In this document: positions 34,501 through 46,700 of the stretch, piece after piece
Numbering within the stretch: position 1 is the stretch's first letter
Layout: every line of letters begins with the position of its first letter
Assembly: GCA_001600175.1 (NCBI GenBank)
Contig: BCJC01000003.1
Location: 1,736,001-1,800,000, forward strand
DNA length: 64,000 bases
Reading direction: 5' to 3'
Source of the DNA: Erythrobasidium yunnanense
Taxonomy: Eukaryota; Basidiomycota; Cystobasidiomycetes; Erythrobasidiales; Erythrobasidiaceae
Program-made: the position numbers and the translations under genes
Notes under the pieces: generated by a model
Database searches by the model: none
What the model saw: the letters and a program-made list of their open reading frames with translations, nothing else
Told to the model about the DNA's origin: nothing

Positions 34501-37302
34501 GAAAATCTTGAAGGACCACTTCAGCGAAAAAGGCATACCGCAACAGCGGAAATTGCAGCCTCGGGGCGCATTTGCAGAGTATGGAGCTTTCACAAGAGCC
34601 CTGGTCACCCGCGTATTCCTACACATTTTGTGTACCGCTCTGGATTATGCGACGTCGACACCTGACTGGGCCGAGACAGTCATTGACTACGTCGTGCACC
34701 TGATCGCCATAGGTGTCACCGAGCAATCGGTAGACTTCGAGAAGCAGATGCTCCAGAACGGCCTTCTGGAGAAGCTGCATCATCTAACGAAAGATGACAG
34801 AATCAAGGAACACAAACTGCGCATCAAAGCCATCTTGAGCAACCTGTCTTCTGCCGAAAGTTTGGAGTTCCTGAAGGCTGAAGAGGCTTCTATGGTTATG
34901 TCGCCAGCACAGCCAACCGCAAGTAGCGAGGCTGAACAGAAACGCTTGGCAGCCAAAGCTAGACAAGCTGCAATAATGCAGCAATTTGCAGCTGCTTCCA
35001 AGAGCTTCCTCGAAGAGCATGACGATTCAGAGGATGAGGACGACGCAGACAGCGATATAGCTGAGGAGAGCAGGGCAGAGGTTGCACCTTCGGCGCAAGA
35101 AGAACTGGATCTCGACCCTACTGGACAAGATAGTAACAAGGCAAAGAGGAAACGAAAAACCCCGCCGAGCGTAGGCAGCTGTATCGTGTGTCAAGAGCAG
35201 CTTTCACCGGAGACGCCATTCGGACTTCTGGCTCTCATACAGACCAGCAGCCTTATCCGTCTCTCGGAAGGCGGCGTGCAGAGCGTCGAAGAGGAGAATC
35301 AGGCACCTGAGAGTTTTGACACGGACAGCAGTCATCTGCGATCCATAGCGCTGCAGAAACAGGAATACCCGATCGGCACGAATACCGCTAGGAAGGGACT
35401 CTTCGCTTCGGCGTGTGGACATATGATGCACCTCTCGTGCTTTGAGACGTATTCTCAATCGATCTCGCACCGGCATTCACAGCAACTTACGCGGCAACAA
35501 CCCGAAAATACGGATAGAAAGGAATTCACCTGTCCGCTTTGCAAAAGTTTGGGTAACGTGCTGTTGCCGCTTTCAGAGGAAGATTTCGAGGCAAATTCCG
35601 TTCCTTCAGATTCATCGGAAGGCTTGACGGATGAATGGCTGCATGAGGCGGTGGAAAGCTGTTCTCCTGGCAATCCAGGCTTGTCGAATGCCCTGCCCAT
35701 GCTGGTTCGCAATGGTAGCGGGCAGATGCGAGCTTGGCGTATATCTGAATCCCTTCCTACGAGTCCTTCGACTTTCGGTTTCAGCACGATATCCCAGGCA
35801 GAGCGCAAAATGCTAGAGCGCCTCGTTGGGGTACTTGCACCTCTCGATGTCGAATGTCGTATGCTGGATCAAACCCCGGAGGAGCACGGCTCGCGAACAG
35901 TCTCACACGAGTTGATCGCTTATACTATTTCGGCTATTGAAGTAGCATTACGAGGAAAAGCAACGGGCACGCTCAACAGTCAAACAATTCCTGATGCTAC
36001 AGCCAAGCTCCTACGCAGCTTGCTATCTGTCTTGAGCCGGATGGTAATACTCAATACAGGCACTCCACGTGGAAATGAGTTCGTTCGTCAAGCGTTCCTG
36101 TACACCATGTTCGGGAATCAAAACGCTCTTCCAACAGAGCCGCACTTTCTGCAACGCGAACCCTTCACTATGCTTACGGAAGTCGCAGCGGTCTCCCCCG
36201 AAGACTTTTATCAGTTCACAAGCCTTCTCTTCTACGCATATATCCTTCGAATCCTCCATAAACTATACTCCGAGAGTCCGCCAGCTACTCCAATGAGGGA
36301 GCCTGTCAACGAGGATTCAGTAGCTCTCCAAGACTTCTGCGTGTCAATCCAGGAGGCAAGGTGGAACAGGTGGCCCAAAATTCCTATCACTGAGGACCAG
36401 AAAACAAGAGCCTTAATTGCTGTTCGGCGGGTATACGCTCATGCATTGCCTTTCCTTCGGCGTGCAGCAATCCTGCGGAACGTCCTTTTCCCGGAAATTC
36501 CGCAAAATCAAGCAAACGAGGGTGAAAGCGAGTTCTCGAGACTTCTCTCGCTTCTGCGCATCCCGCATCCTCGGGAGTTGGTCGGCAGGCGGCATGGGAA
36601 GTCCGCTCACAAAGTGACCAGTCTATCTTCCATACTCAATTCATGGGATACGAAATGGCTTGGACCGAGCCACGACCCCATCCATCCAATCGTGCACGGT
36701 ACTATCGAGCTGGAGCAGCCCATCATATACGAATTATACAGACTACCAAATCACTTGGACGAGCTTATCGAAAGCATGGTGACTAGGAAGTGCACTAGGT
36801 GTAGAACGGTACCTTCAGATCCGGCAATCTGCCTTATATGCGGAGAGCTGGTTTGTCAGCAGAGCTACTGCTGCATGGACGCAGAACCAGGCGAAGAGGC
36901 AATGCACGGAGAGTGCAACACCCATATGTGGGAGTAAGTGGTCTTTCAGCTTTACTTGAACCGAGCTTATTGGTACTCTAGATGTGGTACTTCATCTGGC
37001 ATCTACTTTCTGGTCAAGAAATGCGTGCTCATCTATCTCTACGCCGATAAAGGCACTTTCGTTTCGGCGCCTTACCTTGACTCACATGGCGAAACAGACA
37101 CTGGCTTACGGTGAGCTTTGTTTCACTTTCTTCAAAGATCTGCACACAAGCTGACATAACGCACAGCAAACATCGTCCCTTATACCTAAATCAAGCCAGA
37201 TACGACGAAGTACGCAAACTCTGGCTAAATCATTCTATCGCAACTGTCGTCGCTCGCAAACTGGATTCTGGTAACGACTCTGGAGGGTGGAGCACTTTCT
37301 GA
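31594..37302 (+). CDS. UBR1: E3 ubiquitin ligase UBR1 (N-recognin)
   Basis: Four exons (31594-32009, 32065-36933, 36982-37110, 37167-37302) give 1849 residues. The UBR box is complete: [56 protein letters not shown]. It binds type-1 basic N-terminal residues. A ClpS-like domain (PWSVVLWNDEKHSYEQVISQ) for bulky hydrophobic N-termini follows, then a long helical body. A RING-H2 domain has a long insertion (SCIVCQEQLSPETPFGLLAL ... FASACGHMMHLSCFETY ... FTCPLCKSLGN). The C-terminal Cys-rich UBR autoinhibitory-type domain has CTRCRTVPSDPAICLICGEL and SYCCMDAEPGEEAMHGECNT. It ends GGWSTF. Length and order match yeast Ubr1. Exon 2 is almost 4.9 kb without an intron, unusual here. Confidence 0.97.
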
Positions 37303-37577
37303 TCTCCCTAACATACACTTTTCTGTTATGTAGTTCCCTGTTATTCTGCAGTTGTTTAGCATTCGCAGCATTCCTTGTCGATATGTCACACTATATTCAG
37401 AGCAAAGACTGTCCCACCCTCAACTTGCTATACAAGCAGAACGACTCTGTAGGTCGATGAAAGCGATTGCTGAGCAACATTCAGGTGACTGTGAAAATAT
37501 GTACAAAGTCGTACTAGGCAGCCTGCATCCTTCCAACAACTGATGTGGGTATCGCATACATTATGCTGACTCTTTCT

Positions 37578-40500
37578 TTACCATCCATCACCTGCTGGTG
37601 TAGGCGCCGACGCAGCTGGCGTAGGCGCGCCGGGATAATCGTCGTCCCATGCTCCCGCGGCAGGAGTGGGCGCAGAAGCGTACGGTGTCGGAGCAGCTGG
37701 TGTTGGAGCTGAAGCGTACGGAGTCGGCGCTTCCACCGACGCCCATGCCGAATTCGCAGGAGGAGCTTGATAAGCGGGCGATACTGATCCCCATGCATCT
37801 GCGGCGGGAGTGGGCGCCGTAGGCTCCACGCTTCCCCAAGCTGCATTCCCACCACCTTGGTTGCTTGGTGCTTGATAAGCAGGGGACTTAGAGCCCCAGG
37901 CGCTGTTTGGAGCAGGAGCACCGGCACCAGGTCGCGGCGAGGCACTGCCCCATGCTGCGTTTGCAGCTGCTACAGCACCAGGTCGACCACCGTAGGAGGG
38001 TGTAGCGCCGCCCCATGAGTTGCCAGATTGCCCAGCTTGTCCACCGTAAGGCGTGCTGCCGGAAGGATTGAATGCACCACCTGCTCCGCCGACATAAGGT
38101 GTACGAGATGAGGCCTGAAGAAATTCAGGGTCGTGTCAGTCATAAAAGCAGTCAAGATCATGCTGACTCACCGAGAAAGCCTCGCTTCCGCCATACGCAG
38201 GTGTTCTCCCTGAAGTATACGGCGTTGCACTTCCAGCCGCAAAGGACGACGAAGCTCCACCATACGGTGTCGCACCTCCGAACGCACCTCCCGCCGGCGT
38301 CGCACCACCTCTATGCAGCGGTGTTTTACCTGACGCATATGCATTCCTGAAGGGCGTCTGGCCTCCTGCTCCTCCTCCATAGCTCGTCTGCCAGCCTTGT
38401 GATCCACGTGCGCTGAGTGGAGTCGTATTTGAATTGTTGCCGAACCGGCTGCTGTCTCGGCCTTCTTTAGGTGCCAGTTTCTGAGCTTCCCATTTCGCCA
38501 ATGAGATGGGTTCTTTGCCGCCGCCGAAATCACTGTTGTTTCGTTCATCACGAAAAGAAGAGGCGAGATGTCAGTAACACCGCTCTCCCGCAGTAACTTT
38601 ACTTGATGAAGGCTCAGAAGTCGCTTACTCATGGGTAGCGAGCTTCGTCCTTTCAATGGTAATAGTTTGGCTTCTCGTGTGCAGCTCCACTCTCGCAAGC
38701 GGTCCATTCAGATCCTTGATAATTCCTTTATATCCCTTATGATTTCCCTGGAACACTGTGACATGTCTTCCTAGTGCAACTTCCCTTCCTCCTCGGCCTC
38801 CAGCACCACTTGTAAGAGGAGTACCAGTAATCGGTGGAAGAGCCATAGCGGGATTCATTTTGCTCAGATCGGCGGGTCCGTTGGACGACCGCGGCGCGAT
38901 TGAGGTGAGATTGCGCGCTTGTGCGACGAAGACACCGCCGTTTTCAACGATGTCGCGATTATGTAGGAAAGCAGTGAGGGAGCGATAGACATGTAATACA
39001 CGACCTTGTCGCGTATCTCGGGCCTGTGCAATCAATATGATTTAGCACTCGCCCAATCGTCTATCTGTTTGGTTTTGGCCGACTCACACCCTGAGCAAAC
39101 TCCTTGACCATCTCACCGCTCCTCAACTCATACCCTTCTCGATCCAGAGCTACACTGCGCCTCGTATCGATCTTCTGCTTGATTTGCGACGGTCTGATCA
39201 TGCGGATACTGCCCATCTGATCCAGGATTCTGAAGGTATCAGGCTCGATCTTGAAGATGACACCGACATTTGCGTTGCTGCGAAGACAGAACAGAACGAG
39301 AGTAAATGAGTAGAGTACTTAAAGGGCTTGAGGAGTAAGGGGTAATAAGCTCACTCTATCGCAACGAGGTCATGTAGCTCATACTGTCCTACTGAACTTG
39401 CCCCTGTACCCACTTCTGCAGCCTCTCTTATATCCTTACTGAAAACCGTGACTTCCTGCACTGACAAATCCGACAAGAATGTGACTAGATCATCTTTGAC
39501 TTTCAGCACCAGACCAGACTCATTCACGTTTTTCCCTCTTAGGACTTTGATATGGTCGCCCGGCTTGAATGATTTTCGAACTTGGTCCGCTAGGACTTCT
39601 ATTTTACTTCCTATAAGGTCTGCAGGCTGATCTGGAGAAATGATGAGGATGTTTCCAGAGATAGAGTCGATTGTGCCGATAACGCCTTTTTGGGAGCCTT
39701 GGAAGATCTCGATATAATCTCCTGGCTGGAGGATCGTCTGCTGCTTAGCTGCGTCCGCAATGAGATTCAAGTCGAGTCTTGAATTCATCCCTCCAGCGTT
39801 AGGTAAGGGTTCTCCATCTGGTCCTATAGCGCTTCCTAGAGCATCTCCATTCCCAGCTGAAGAAGCGACGGCCGTCTCTCCCATGAAGCGTGTAATCTCG
39901 TCTATCGTAGGGTTGATGTTCTCCCTCTCTATTGCACTTATGCGGAAGTCTTTGATGAGATAGCCAGAGACGTAGATGTCGTTCTGGAAGTGCCACCCTT
40001 CGGAATCTTTCATGACTTTTGAACGCCCTTGGTATGCCGTACGAACTTCATCTGCGTTAAACAGCTTGGGCGCAGCGCGAAAGAGGGAGTTCTCCACTGG
40101 TCGTCGACGTTTCTTCCCACCTACTCCAACTTCATCGCCAAGGGAAGACTGGCCAGATTCTTTAGGATGCATATCGATTCTTGGCACGACTTTGAGCGTG
40201 ATCATTTCCGTTCCTTCAGGAACATCGTCAATCTGCGCCAAGTCGCCTTTGTACGTCCCTCTCTTGATCCTCACCCATCCGCCCGCCGCAAGGGGAGTTT
40301 CCTTCTTCCTCGACTTGAGTAAGTCAGGCATCTCTTCGATAGGAACGAGGATAGGTGCAGTAGTGATGTACACGCCGATGAGACCGGCGACGGCTTCTCG
40401 AACATGAGCTTCGGAACGAGCTTCGATATATAAATGCCCGTGGAAGGAATCACGCTGGAAGGCGGAAGTGATGGATAAGCCGGCCATGATGGCTTTCCGC

Positions 40501-41582
40501 GAGATTGACATGACGAGTTCGCGCTCGCGGCCGATCTGAAAATACTCACAGTAATCAGTCGTGTTCCATGCATGAATGGAAAAGAAGAGAGACTCGGCCA
40601 CCCACCTTGCACTTGACACACCAAATACTGGGATCGTTGACACCCGGCATGAGTACGCTTCTGGGTGCAAAATCCTGCATTGATGCGCCCATCCCTTGTC
40701 TTCTCTGTCTATGTCTATCCTTGTACTCCCTCGCGATTCTCAGTGCTTCCGCCTCTTCTTTATCTCTGACTCTCCTCTCTAACTGTCTATGATCCCTATC
40801 ATCCGCCGCGATTCCTTCCTCATCATCGTCTGCAAACGAATCTGCGATGGGTATAACGCGTCTTCCTGCAGCGTTGGGGTTGGAGGAGTCGAGGTAGTTG
40901 TCGGCGGCTTCAAAGCCGGCTTCTCCTGCTTCTTCGTCTTCATCCTCTTCGTCCTCGTCTACTTCTACTTCGATATCGACGTACTTGTTGCCTCGGAAGC
41001 GGCGTTTCTGCGGTAATCATCAAGCGATAATTTGGGCGAGTAGGGATGAAGAGAGGAGGCAGGAGTGGGGGGAGAGTAGAGTAGTGTATGATTGTGTATG
41101 TCAGCTAGCTGTGCGAACGTTCAAATGTCGTTAGTTGTGATTGCTCTGCCCACCTTCTTGCGCGGTCTGTCATTCTCTTGCTCGCCCTCTTCATCGTCCT
41201 CTTCGTCGTCTTCATCGTCTTCATCGTCATCTTCCTCTTCTTCTTCATCATCATCATTACCCTCTTCTTCGTTGTCGTTCCCAGCAGCTTGAGCTTTCTG
41301 CTGAGATTGGCCCTCCCCGTCCTTCCTTCCTTGGGATGTCAATCTCTCAGAGTAGTCATCATTCCCTCCTCTCAGTTCTTGCTCTTCATCCTCGCTGTTG
41401 TCTGCTGCTCCTCCTTCTCCTGTCCCTTCATCGTCGGCGTGTCTCACTGCCATCCCATCAGGGACTGAGCCGTCATCCTCTGCATCCAGATTGTTGTTGT
41501 TGTTATTACTCTGTGTATTATTCTGTATGTTACTGTCACTGTCCAATGGCAGCTGTCCAAGATCTTCAATGTACCCAGACAT
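37578..41582 (-). CDS. SPT5: Transcription elongation factor Spt5
   Basis: The start is ATG at 41582 (MSGYIEDLGQLPLDSDSNIQ). An Asn run and a very acidic N-terminus precede the NGN domain (NDPSIWCVKCKIGRERELVM, HLYIEARSEAHVREAVAGLI). Several KOW domains follow (GGWVRIKRGTYKGDLAQIDD, LQPGDYIEIFQGSQKGVIGT, FKPGDHIKVLRGKNVNESGL, LGRHVTVFQGNHKGYKGIIK). Spt5 with Spt4 forms DSIF, clamping RNA polymerase II. The C-terminal region is long and in two parts: first TP-type repeats (TPFRNAY, TPLHRGG, TPYGGA, TPYTSGR, TPAYGG), then about eight Trp-containing units (SWGG, AWGS repeated, AWAS, AWDD) with duplicated TPYASAPTPAAP units. It ends GDGW. Phosphorylation sites for Bur1/Cdk9 are expected in the TP block. 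Multiple introns are present. Confidence 0.95.
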
Positions 41583-41722
41583 GGCACACTCGACTTAAAG
41601 CAAAGACAAGGGTTGGATCAGCGACAATTGAATCATCAACGCAGACTTTGGAAGCTGACATTCAACGAGCATCAATTCTGCATCATGGCATAACCTCTAC
41701 AGCCCTCGTTCAAAGCGCAGCC
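41583..41722. promoter_or_regulatory. Compact bidirectional promoter of SPT5 and a PP2C gene
   Basis: Only 140 bases separate the two divergent ATG codons. Both genes must share core promoter elements or have overlapping 5' leaders. Confidence 0.5.
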
Positions 41723-43333
41723 ATGCTCCGGCTATCTGCGTCCTCATCGACCTGCGCAACATGCAAGCTCGCAGCTCGAAGAATACAGTCTCGGACTCGC
41801 GCGCACTTCGCGTATCAACAACGATACACCTCTTCCTCCTCCTCCTCATCTTCTAATAGTCTTCAGACCTTCCACACTCCCCACGGCGTCGTCCGCGTAG
41901 ACTGCACAAAGCCGGCCTTGGTAGGGCGACATCAATCTCGGGGGGAGCGGGCATATCAAGAAGATACATTCTCCGTACAAGGCCTTACCCTAGACTCAGC
42001 CGAAGTATCGCGACTCACTTCTTCTACAAAGTCAGGCGAAGCTGCTCCCGAACAAGCGCTCTTCGTAGGCGTCTACGACGGGCATAATGGGACTACCATC
42101 TCTTCTTATTTGAAAGAGCATCTCCACACATCCATATCCACCATCACACGCTCAGAAGTGAACAGTATAGTGAGCGAATACAGGCAGCTAGGCGGGTATC
42201 TACGCCGATACAGGGGAGGGATACTGGAAGATATCATAGACCCGCCAATAAGGAATGCGAGAGGAGGACCGCCGAGCGCAAAGATGGTAGAGAAGCTTGA
42301 AAAAGCGAAAAAAGAAAGGGAGAAGAAGGAATGGAATATAGCGCAGAGAATACATGCCGCGTTCCTAAAGACTGATCTGGAGGTCATGAACCTGAACGAG
42401 GAGTGCGTGTATCACCTTCTCTGACTCACTTTTCCTTTCTAATTTCAAGACTGATGCCCGTTGGGTTTCGGCAGATCAGGAGCAGTAGCTACGACAGCTA
42501 TCCTGCATTCTTTAGACGAACCACGACAGCCCTTCTTCTCTTCGAAAGATCTTCATATCCTCATCGCACATCTGGGCGATACGCGTGCTCTACTATGTAC
42601 AGTTCCAGATGGCACGGCCGTCCCGCTCACAGAGACGGTAAGTCATTTCACTTGCTCTTGCTATTGTAGGTAGGGAAGATCATACTGAGACTGTGTGGTT
42701 ATATAGCACCACCCCGAAGCGCGGTCAGAGACGGACAGACTGATGCGTACACGCACTGGCGCAGTGACCGACTCCTTCGGCGAAGTACGTCTCTTCTCCC
42801 CCTTCTTCTCCTCCCACTCTCCTTGACTAACTCCTCTTCTGGTTTATCTACAGTCCCGCTGGGCCGGCACGCTAGCCAACACTCGCGGCTTCGGTGATTT
42901 CCACTATAAAGCGCTCGGGGTCTTCGCGGAACCTGCAATTCTTTCAAAAGTAGTGAAAGGAGAAGAATATGCCTTCTTAGCGCTCATGAGCGATGGACTG
43001 ACTGATAAGTTGTCAGATCAGGAGATTGTGGATATAATAAGAGAAGAAGTGAATGGGAAGGAGGGGAATCCTGGGAGTGCGAGTCCGGAGAAGGGTGCGA
43101 AGAGGGTCATTGAATTTGCGGAGACTATAGGGGCGTGAGTAACCTTTCCCTCGATCAGGAAACCAGTTTTACTGATTATTCGATGATGCGTATCCAGACA
43201 AGACAACTTGACGTGCCTCGTGGTCCCACTGGCTGGATGGGGCAAAGCGATCGGAGAAGACACGACGCTTGCACGTCGACAATACCGTGCGAAGAACTAT
43301 TCTGGCATAAGTACGCGCCAGCGGAGGATGTGA
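41723..43333 (+). CDS. PP2C-type protein phosphatase, probably mitochondrial
   Basis: Five exons (41723-42402, 42475-42637, 42707-42784, 42854-43134, 43198-43333) give 445 residues. The N-terminus MLRLSASSSTCATCKLAARR with many Arg/Ser and no acidic residue looks like a mitochondrial presequence. PP2C motifs in order are SRGERAYQEDTFSV (metal-binding Glu/Asp), ALFVGVYDGHNGTT, ESGAVATTAILHS, LHILIAHLGDTRALLCTVPD, ANTRGFGDF, YAFLALMSDGLTDKLSDQE, and AQDNLTCLVVPLAGWG. The four Mg/Mn-binding Asp positions are present. A charged insertion of about 80 residues (EYRQLGGYLRRYRGG to KKEREKKEW) lies between motifs. Closest in type to yeast Ptc5/Ptc6, which act on pyruvate dehydrogenase; that parallel is inferred from the targeting peptide and motif layout. 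A longer open frame upstream overlaps SPT5 antisense and is rejected. Confidence 0.92.
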
Positions 43334-43743
43334 TATCATTTTCTTCGAACTGAAGAAGGATGCAAGGGCATGTGTGAGTATGAAAGACCGTGTAGGAGAA
43401 AGTGGCATAGCATAGCTGTCTACTGTTGTTGTAGCGTTTCTTTCTTGTAGCTGGCTCAAAAGGTACGTCTTTTCCTCCATCTTCTTTTCGATGGATAGAT
43501 TGGATCGATGTGAAATAGCTGATGTATGCTCTCCCTACAGTGAATACTACTGCATTCAAAAGCATCTCAATCCCTACATCATACGCGTTCCTGGAATCAC
43601 GTGCGGGCAAAGAGGGTCTGTGCTGTTCCTGAGGTAGCTGAAGCAGCTTCCCTAAGTAACACGCTGCCTCTTCTTCACTCCACTCATCAAATAACAATAA
43701 CAACGACAACAACGACGACGACGACACTGCTGGATCTCGTCAA
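43334..43743. other. Intergenic region between PP2C and kleisin genes
   Basis: About 410 bases hold no supported gene. A simple-sequence stretch of ACAACGACGACG-type triplets lies at about 43,685-43,725, just upstream of the kleisin start. It should contain the kleisin promoter. Confidence 0.35.
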
Positions 43744-46700
43744 ATGTTCTTCGTACGCTGGCCATCAGCAAGGACGACGAAGGTGGACGAGACTGACATT
43801 TATGTCGAAAAACGCGCCAGAACAACGAGCTACTCACGAAGAAACGAGGAGGTGGGCCTAACTTCACTCACTATGTAACGCTATCGACCTTACATGCTTC
43901 AACTCCGCCATTTCCTTCGACGATATCCCGTTCGACACAACTTGTCCACTATCGTATCTCATTCGTCTGTCTGTGCTACGGACGAACGGACGAACGTATA
44001 ATCAGGCTTCGGTGTCATATGGCTAGCTGCAACACTCGGCACTTCTGGACACAAGCTCAAGAAATTGACAAAACGAGAATTGCTATCGTGCAATGTAGTA
44101 AAGGCGTGTCAGAAGTTGATAGAGCCGGAAGAGCCGCTTGTACGTTCTGCTTCTTCGTTGTGTGAAGAGAGGAGGAAGAGGAATGCTGATTGAATCTGCT
44201 TTACGCGTTGGACAGGCTTTGAGACTGAGCAGTAATCTGATGGTGACTGCCTTCATTGAAGGTACTTAAGAGATGAAGCTAAGTATCACTTGTTACAGCT
44301 CGGCGTTACCCGTATCTATTCACATCAAGTACGCCTTGCTCCCCATCATCCCGCTTGCTCGACTCCTACTGAATCATCCTTCTCTATTACCAGTGGATCA
44401 TCCTCCATCAAGACGCAACCACGACTTCTACTTCCCTCCGCAAAGCATTCACAGCCTATATCGACTTCGATCCCGACCATAACCCAGCTATCGACGACGG
44501 TAGCGGGAAGTTCAAGAAAGGAGAAAGAAGAGGAGGAGTGAAGAAGATTGATCTTGCTAATAATGGTAATGCAAGAAATGGGCATGCTATCAATTTGAAC
44601 ATACTGAGAGCTGGAGAGGCGGAGGGTGAGATGAACGATATTGGACTTGTAAGGCCGTCTTCTCTTCTCTTCTTCTTCGTTCTTCGATAATGAAGATGGC
44701 TGATCTTGTCTTTTCTTGAATGATGCTAGGGCATGGAGGATCTGCTCTGGCAAGATTTACAAGACCAACTCGCTCAGCATCAGGGAAGAAACGTCAATAC
44801 CAATGAGAGAAAACGATCAAGAGCAGGCACAACTCCTGGGATAGACTTCTATAATGGTGGAGATGAAGAAGGAGAAGACTTGGACAACAGGAATATGGCA
44901 GATGACGGTGAGCCTTTCTCTCTCTTCTTGGTGAGCTGCTGGGACGATGCTGAAATTCGTTTCTCATTTATGAATGGATGATATCTGCAAAGATGACTAT
45001 CTCGAAAGCCACAAGAAGAAGAAAGCCAAACAAGAACCGCGAAAGCGAAAAGAGACATCAAATATCGTAGGCTGAATTTTTTCCTTCGCATTCGCTTTCA
45101 AGAAGGCGCTAATTGGTATGTTTCAACCCTCTTCCCGCCAGGCTAGAGAAGAGGATATCAATCTACCTGCGCATCACGATCTAGATTTGATGGATTGTGA
45201 GTTTCACTCCCTCATCTTTCGTTTTTTCTGCTTTACTAACTTATATACCTCTCTCATATATTAAGTCGATAACAACGACATCGACGTGAGCTTGCTTTCT
45301 GCCCAAAAAGCCCATAGTGAAGGGTCTGAAATCATGTTCTGCAGTTCCCACCTGAGAACAATAACGGCCTACCTAACGATGACGGCTTTGAGCTCGATAT
45401 GGGCTTCGACCTCGCCGATCTCGCCAACATTGACCCCGCCAACTCCAATTCCTCATTCACGAACCTTACGGGTTTGGGTCCTCCTCCTTCTACATCTGCG
45501 GATAGATCGAATATTGCCAACAATAGAGGACCTGAGGGATTCCAGAATGGATTAGGAGGGTTCGAATTCGACGGAAACGATTTTGGAGAACTCGATTTGG
45601 GACTGGAAGACTTGGTCAATGGTGGTCTTCCGCCTCCTCTGAATGGCAATGTTCCTGATGAGTAGGTCTGGACGCTCCAAGCGGATATCACACTGGCTGA
45701 CCGTCTTCTTCTCAGCGGAAACGTGCCGCCCGCCAGTCGCGAAGGCTCGCCCAAAGCTTCAGATGCACGAAAGTCCGCTACCGTCGTGCCAAGCTCTCAG
45801 TCTCCACCTCGACCAGCCGGAGACGACCTCGAGCTCCCGGAAAAGAACAACGCAGTAGCGAACGAGGAAGACGGCGCTGCCGAGGGTGCCAAAGTAGCCA
45901 AGAAAACCACACGCAAAGCCACTAAATCCAAAGCCACTAAATCCAAAGCCACTGTCAAAGACAAAGTCATCGAACTAGATTCTGGAGATCTAGTCAAAGC
46001 TAGAGATGCATACTCTGACGAGATGAAGAAACTGAATGATGTGAAGAAGGTGGAGAAAGATAGTGTGGGACAGGTCAAGATGGCCAGAATATGTATTTTT
46101 CAAGTTCCGGTCGGCATACATGCTCCGGAACTGAGGGAATGTGAGTCGTCTGATATAACCGAAGATGATGCGGCGTGCTTGGCTAACGATTAGTTCAACT
46201 GCAGTCCTGGACAAAGTAGTAAACATGCAGGAGATCATGAAGCAGCCGCCCGCCAAAGCTGGCAGGAAAGGTGCCTTTCTTTCCTCCACACCTACAGAGC
46301 TTGTAGTAAGTTACTGACAATCTCTTCACAGTCAAAAGAGCCTCGTCAGAACTCTCAGCCGGTCCAAACAAGAAACAACGCAAAGATAATCTCGAAAGAG
46401 AAGGAACGGCAATCTCTTCTCAGATGGCGAGGAACAACAATCGAGCTGCGTCAGCTCAGCTGCAGGATGAGGGATATTATGCTCCTCGAGACTTTGATGC
46501 TTTCCAAGCAAATGATTTCGATAATTTTGGTGCGTTTCTGTCTCGTATACCTAGTGAGCATATCTCTGACTATCTTTTCGACACGACAGATAACGCCGGT
46601 CCTTACCTTGAAGACGGTCGAGGATCGCGTGCTCCGTCTGTCGAAATAGGCCGAACACGACAACCTTCGAAAGGCTATGACAACGAATCGAACATCGGAA

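Noticed and set aside
41141-42424. A 427-codon plus-strand frame running antisense through SPT5 into the PP2C gene
   Set aside because: The first 190 codons are the antisense of the Glu/Asp-rich SPT5 N-terminus (His/Leu/Arg-rich shadow). The PP2C presequence begins at the ATG at 41723.
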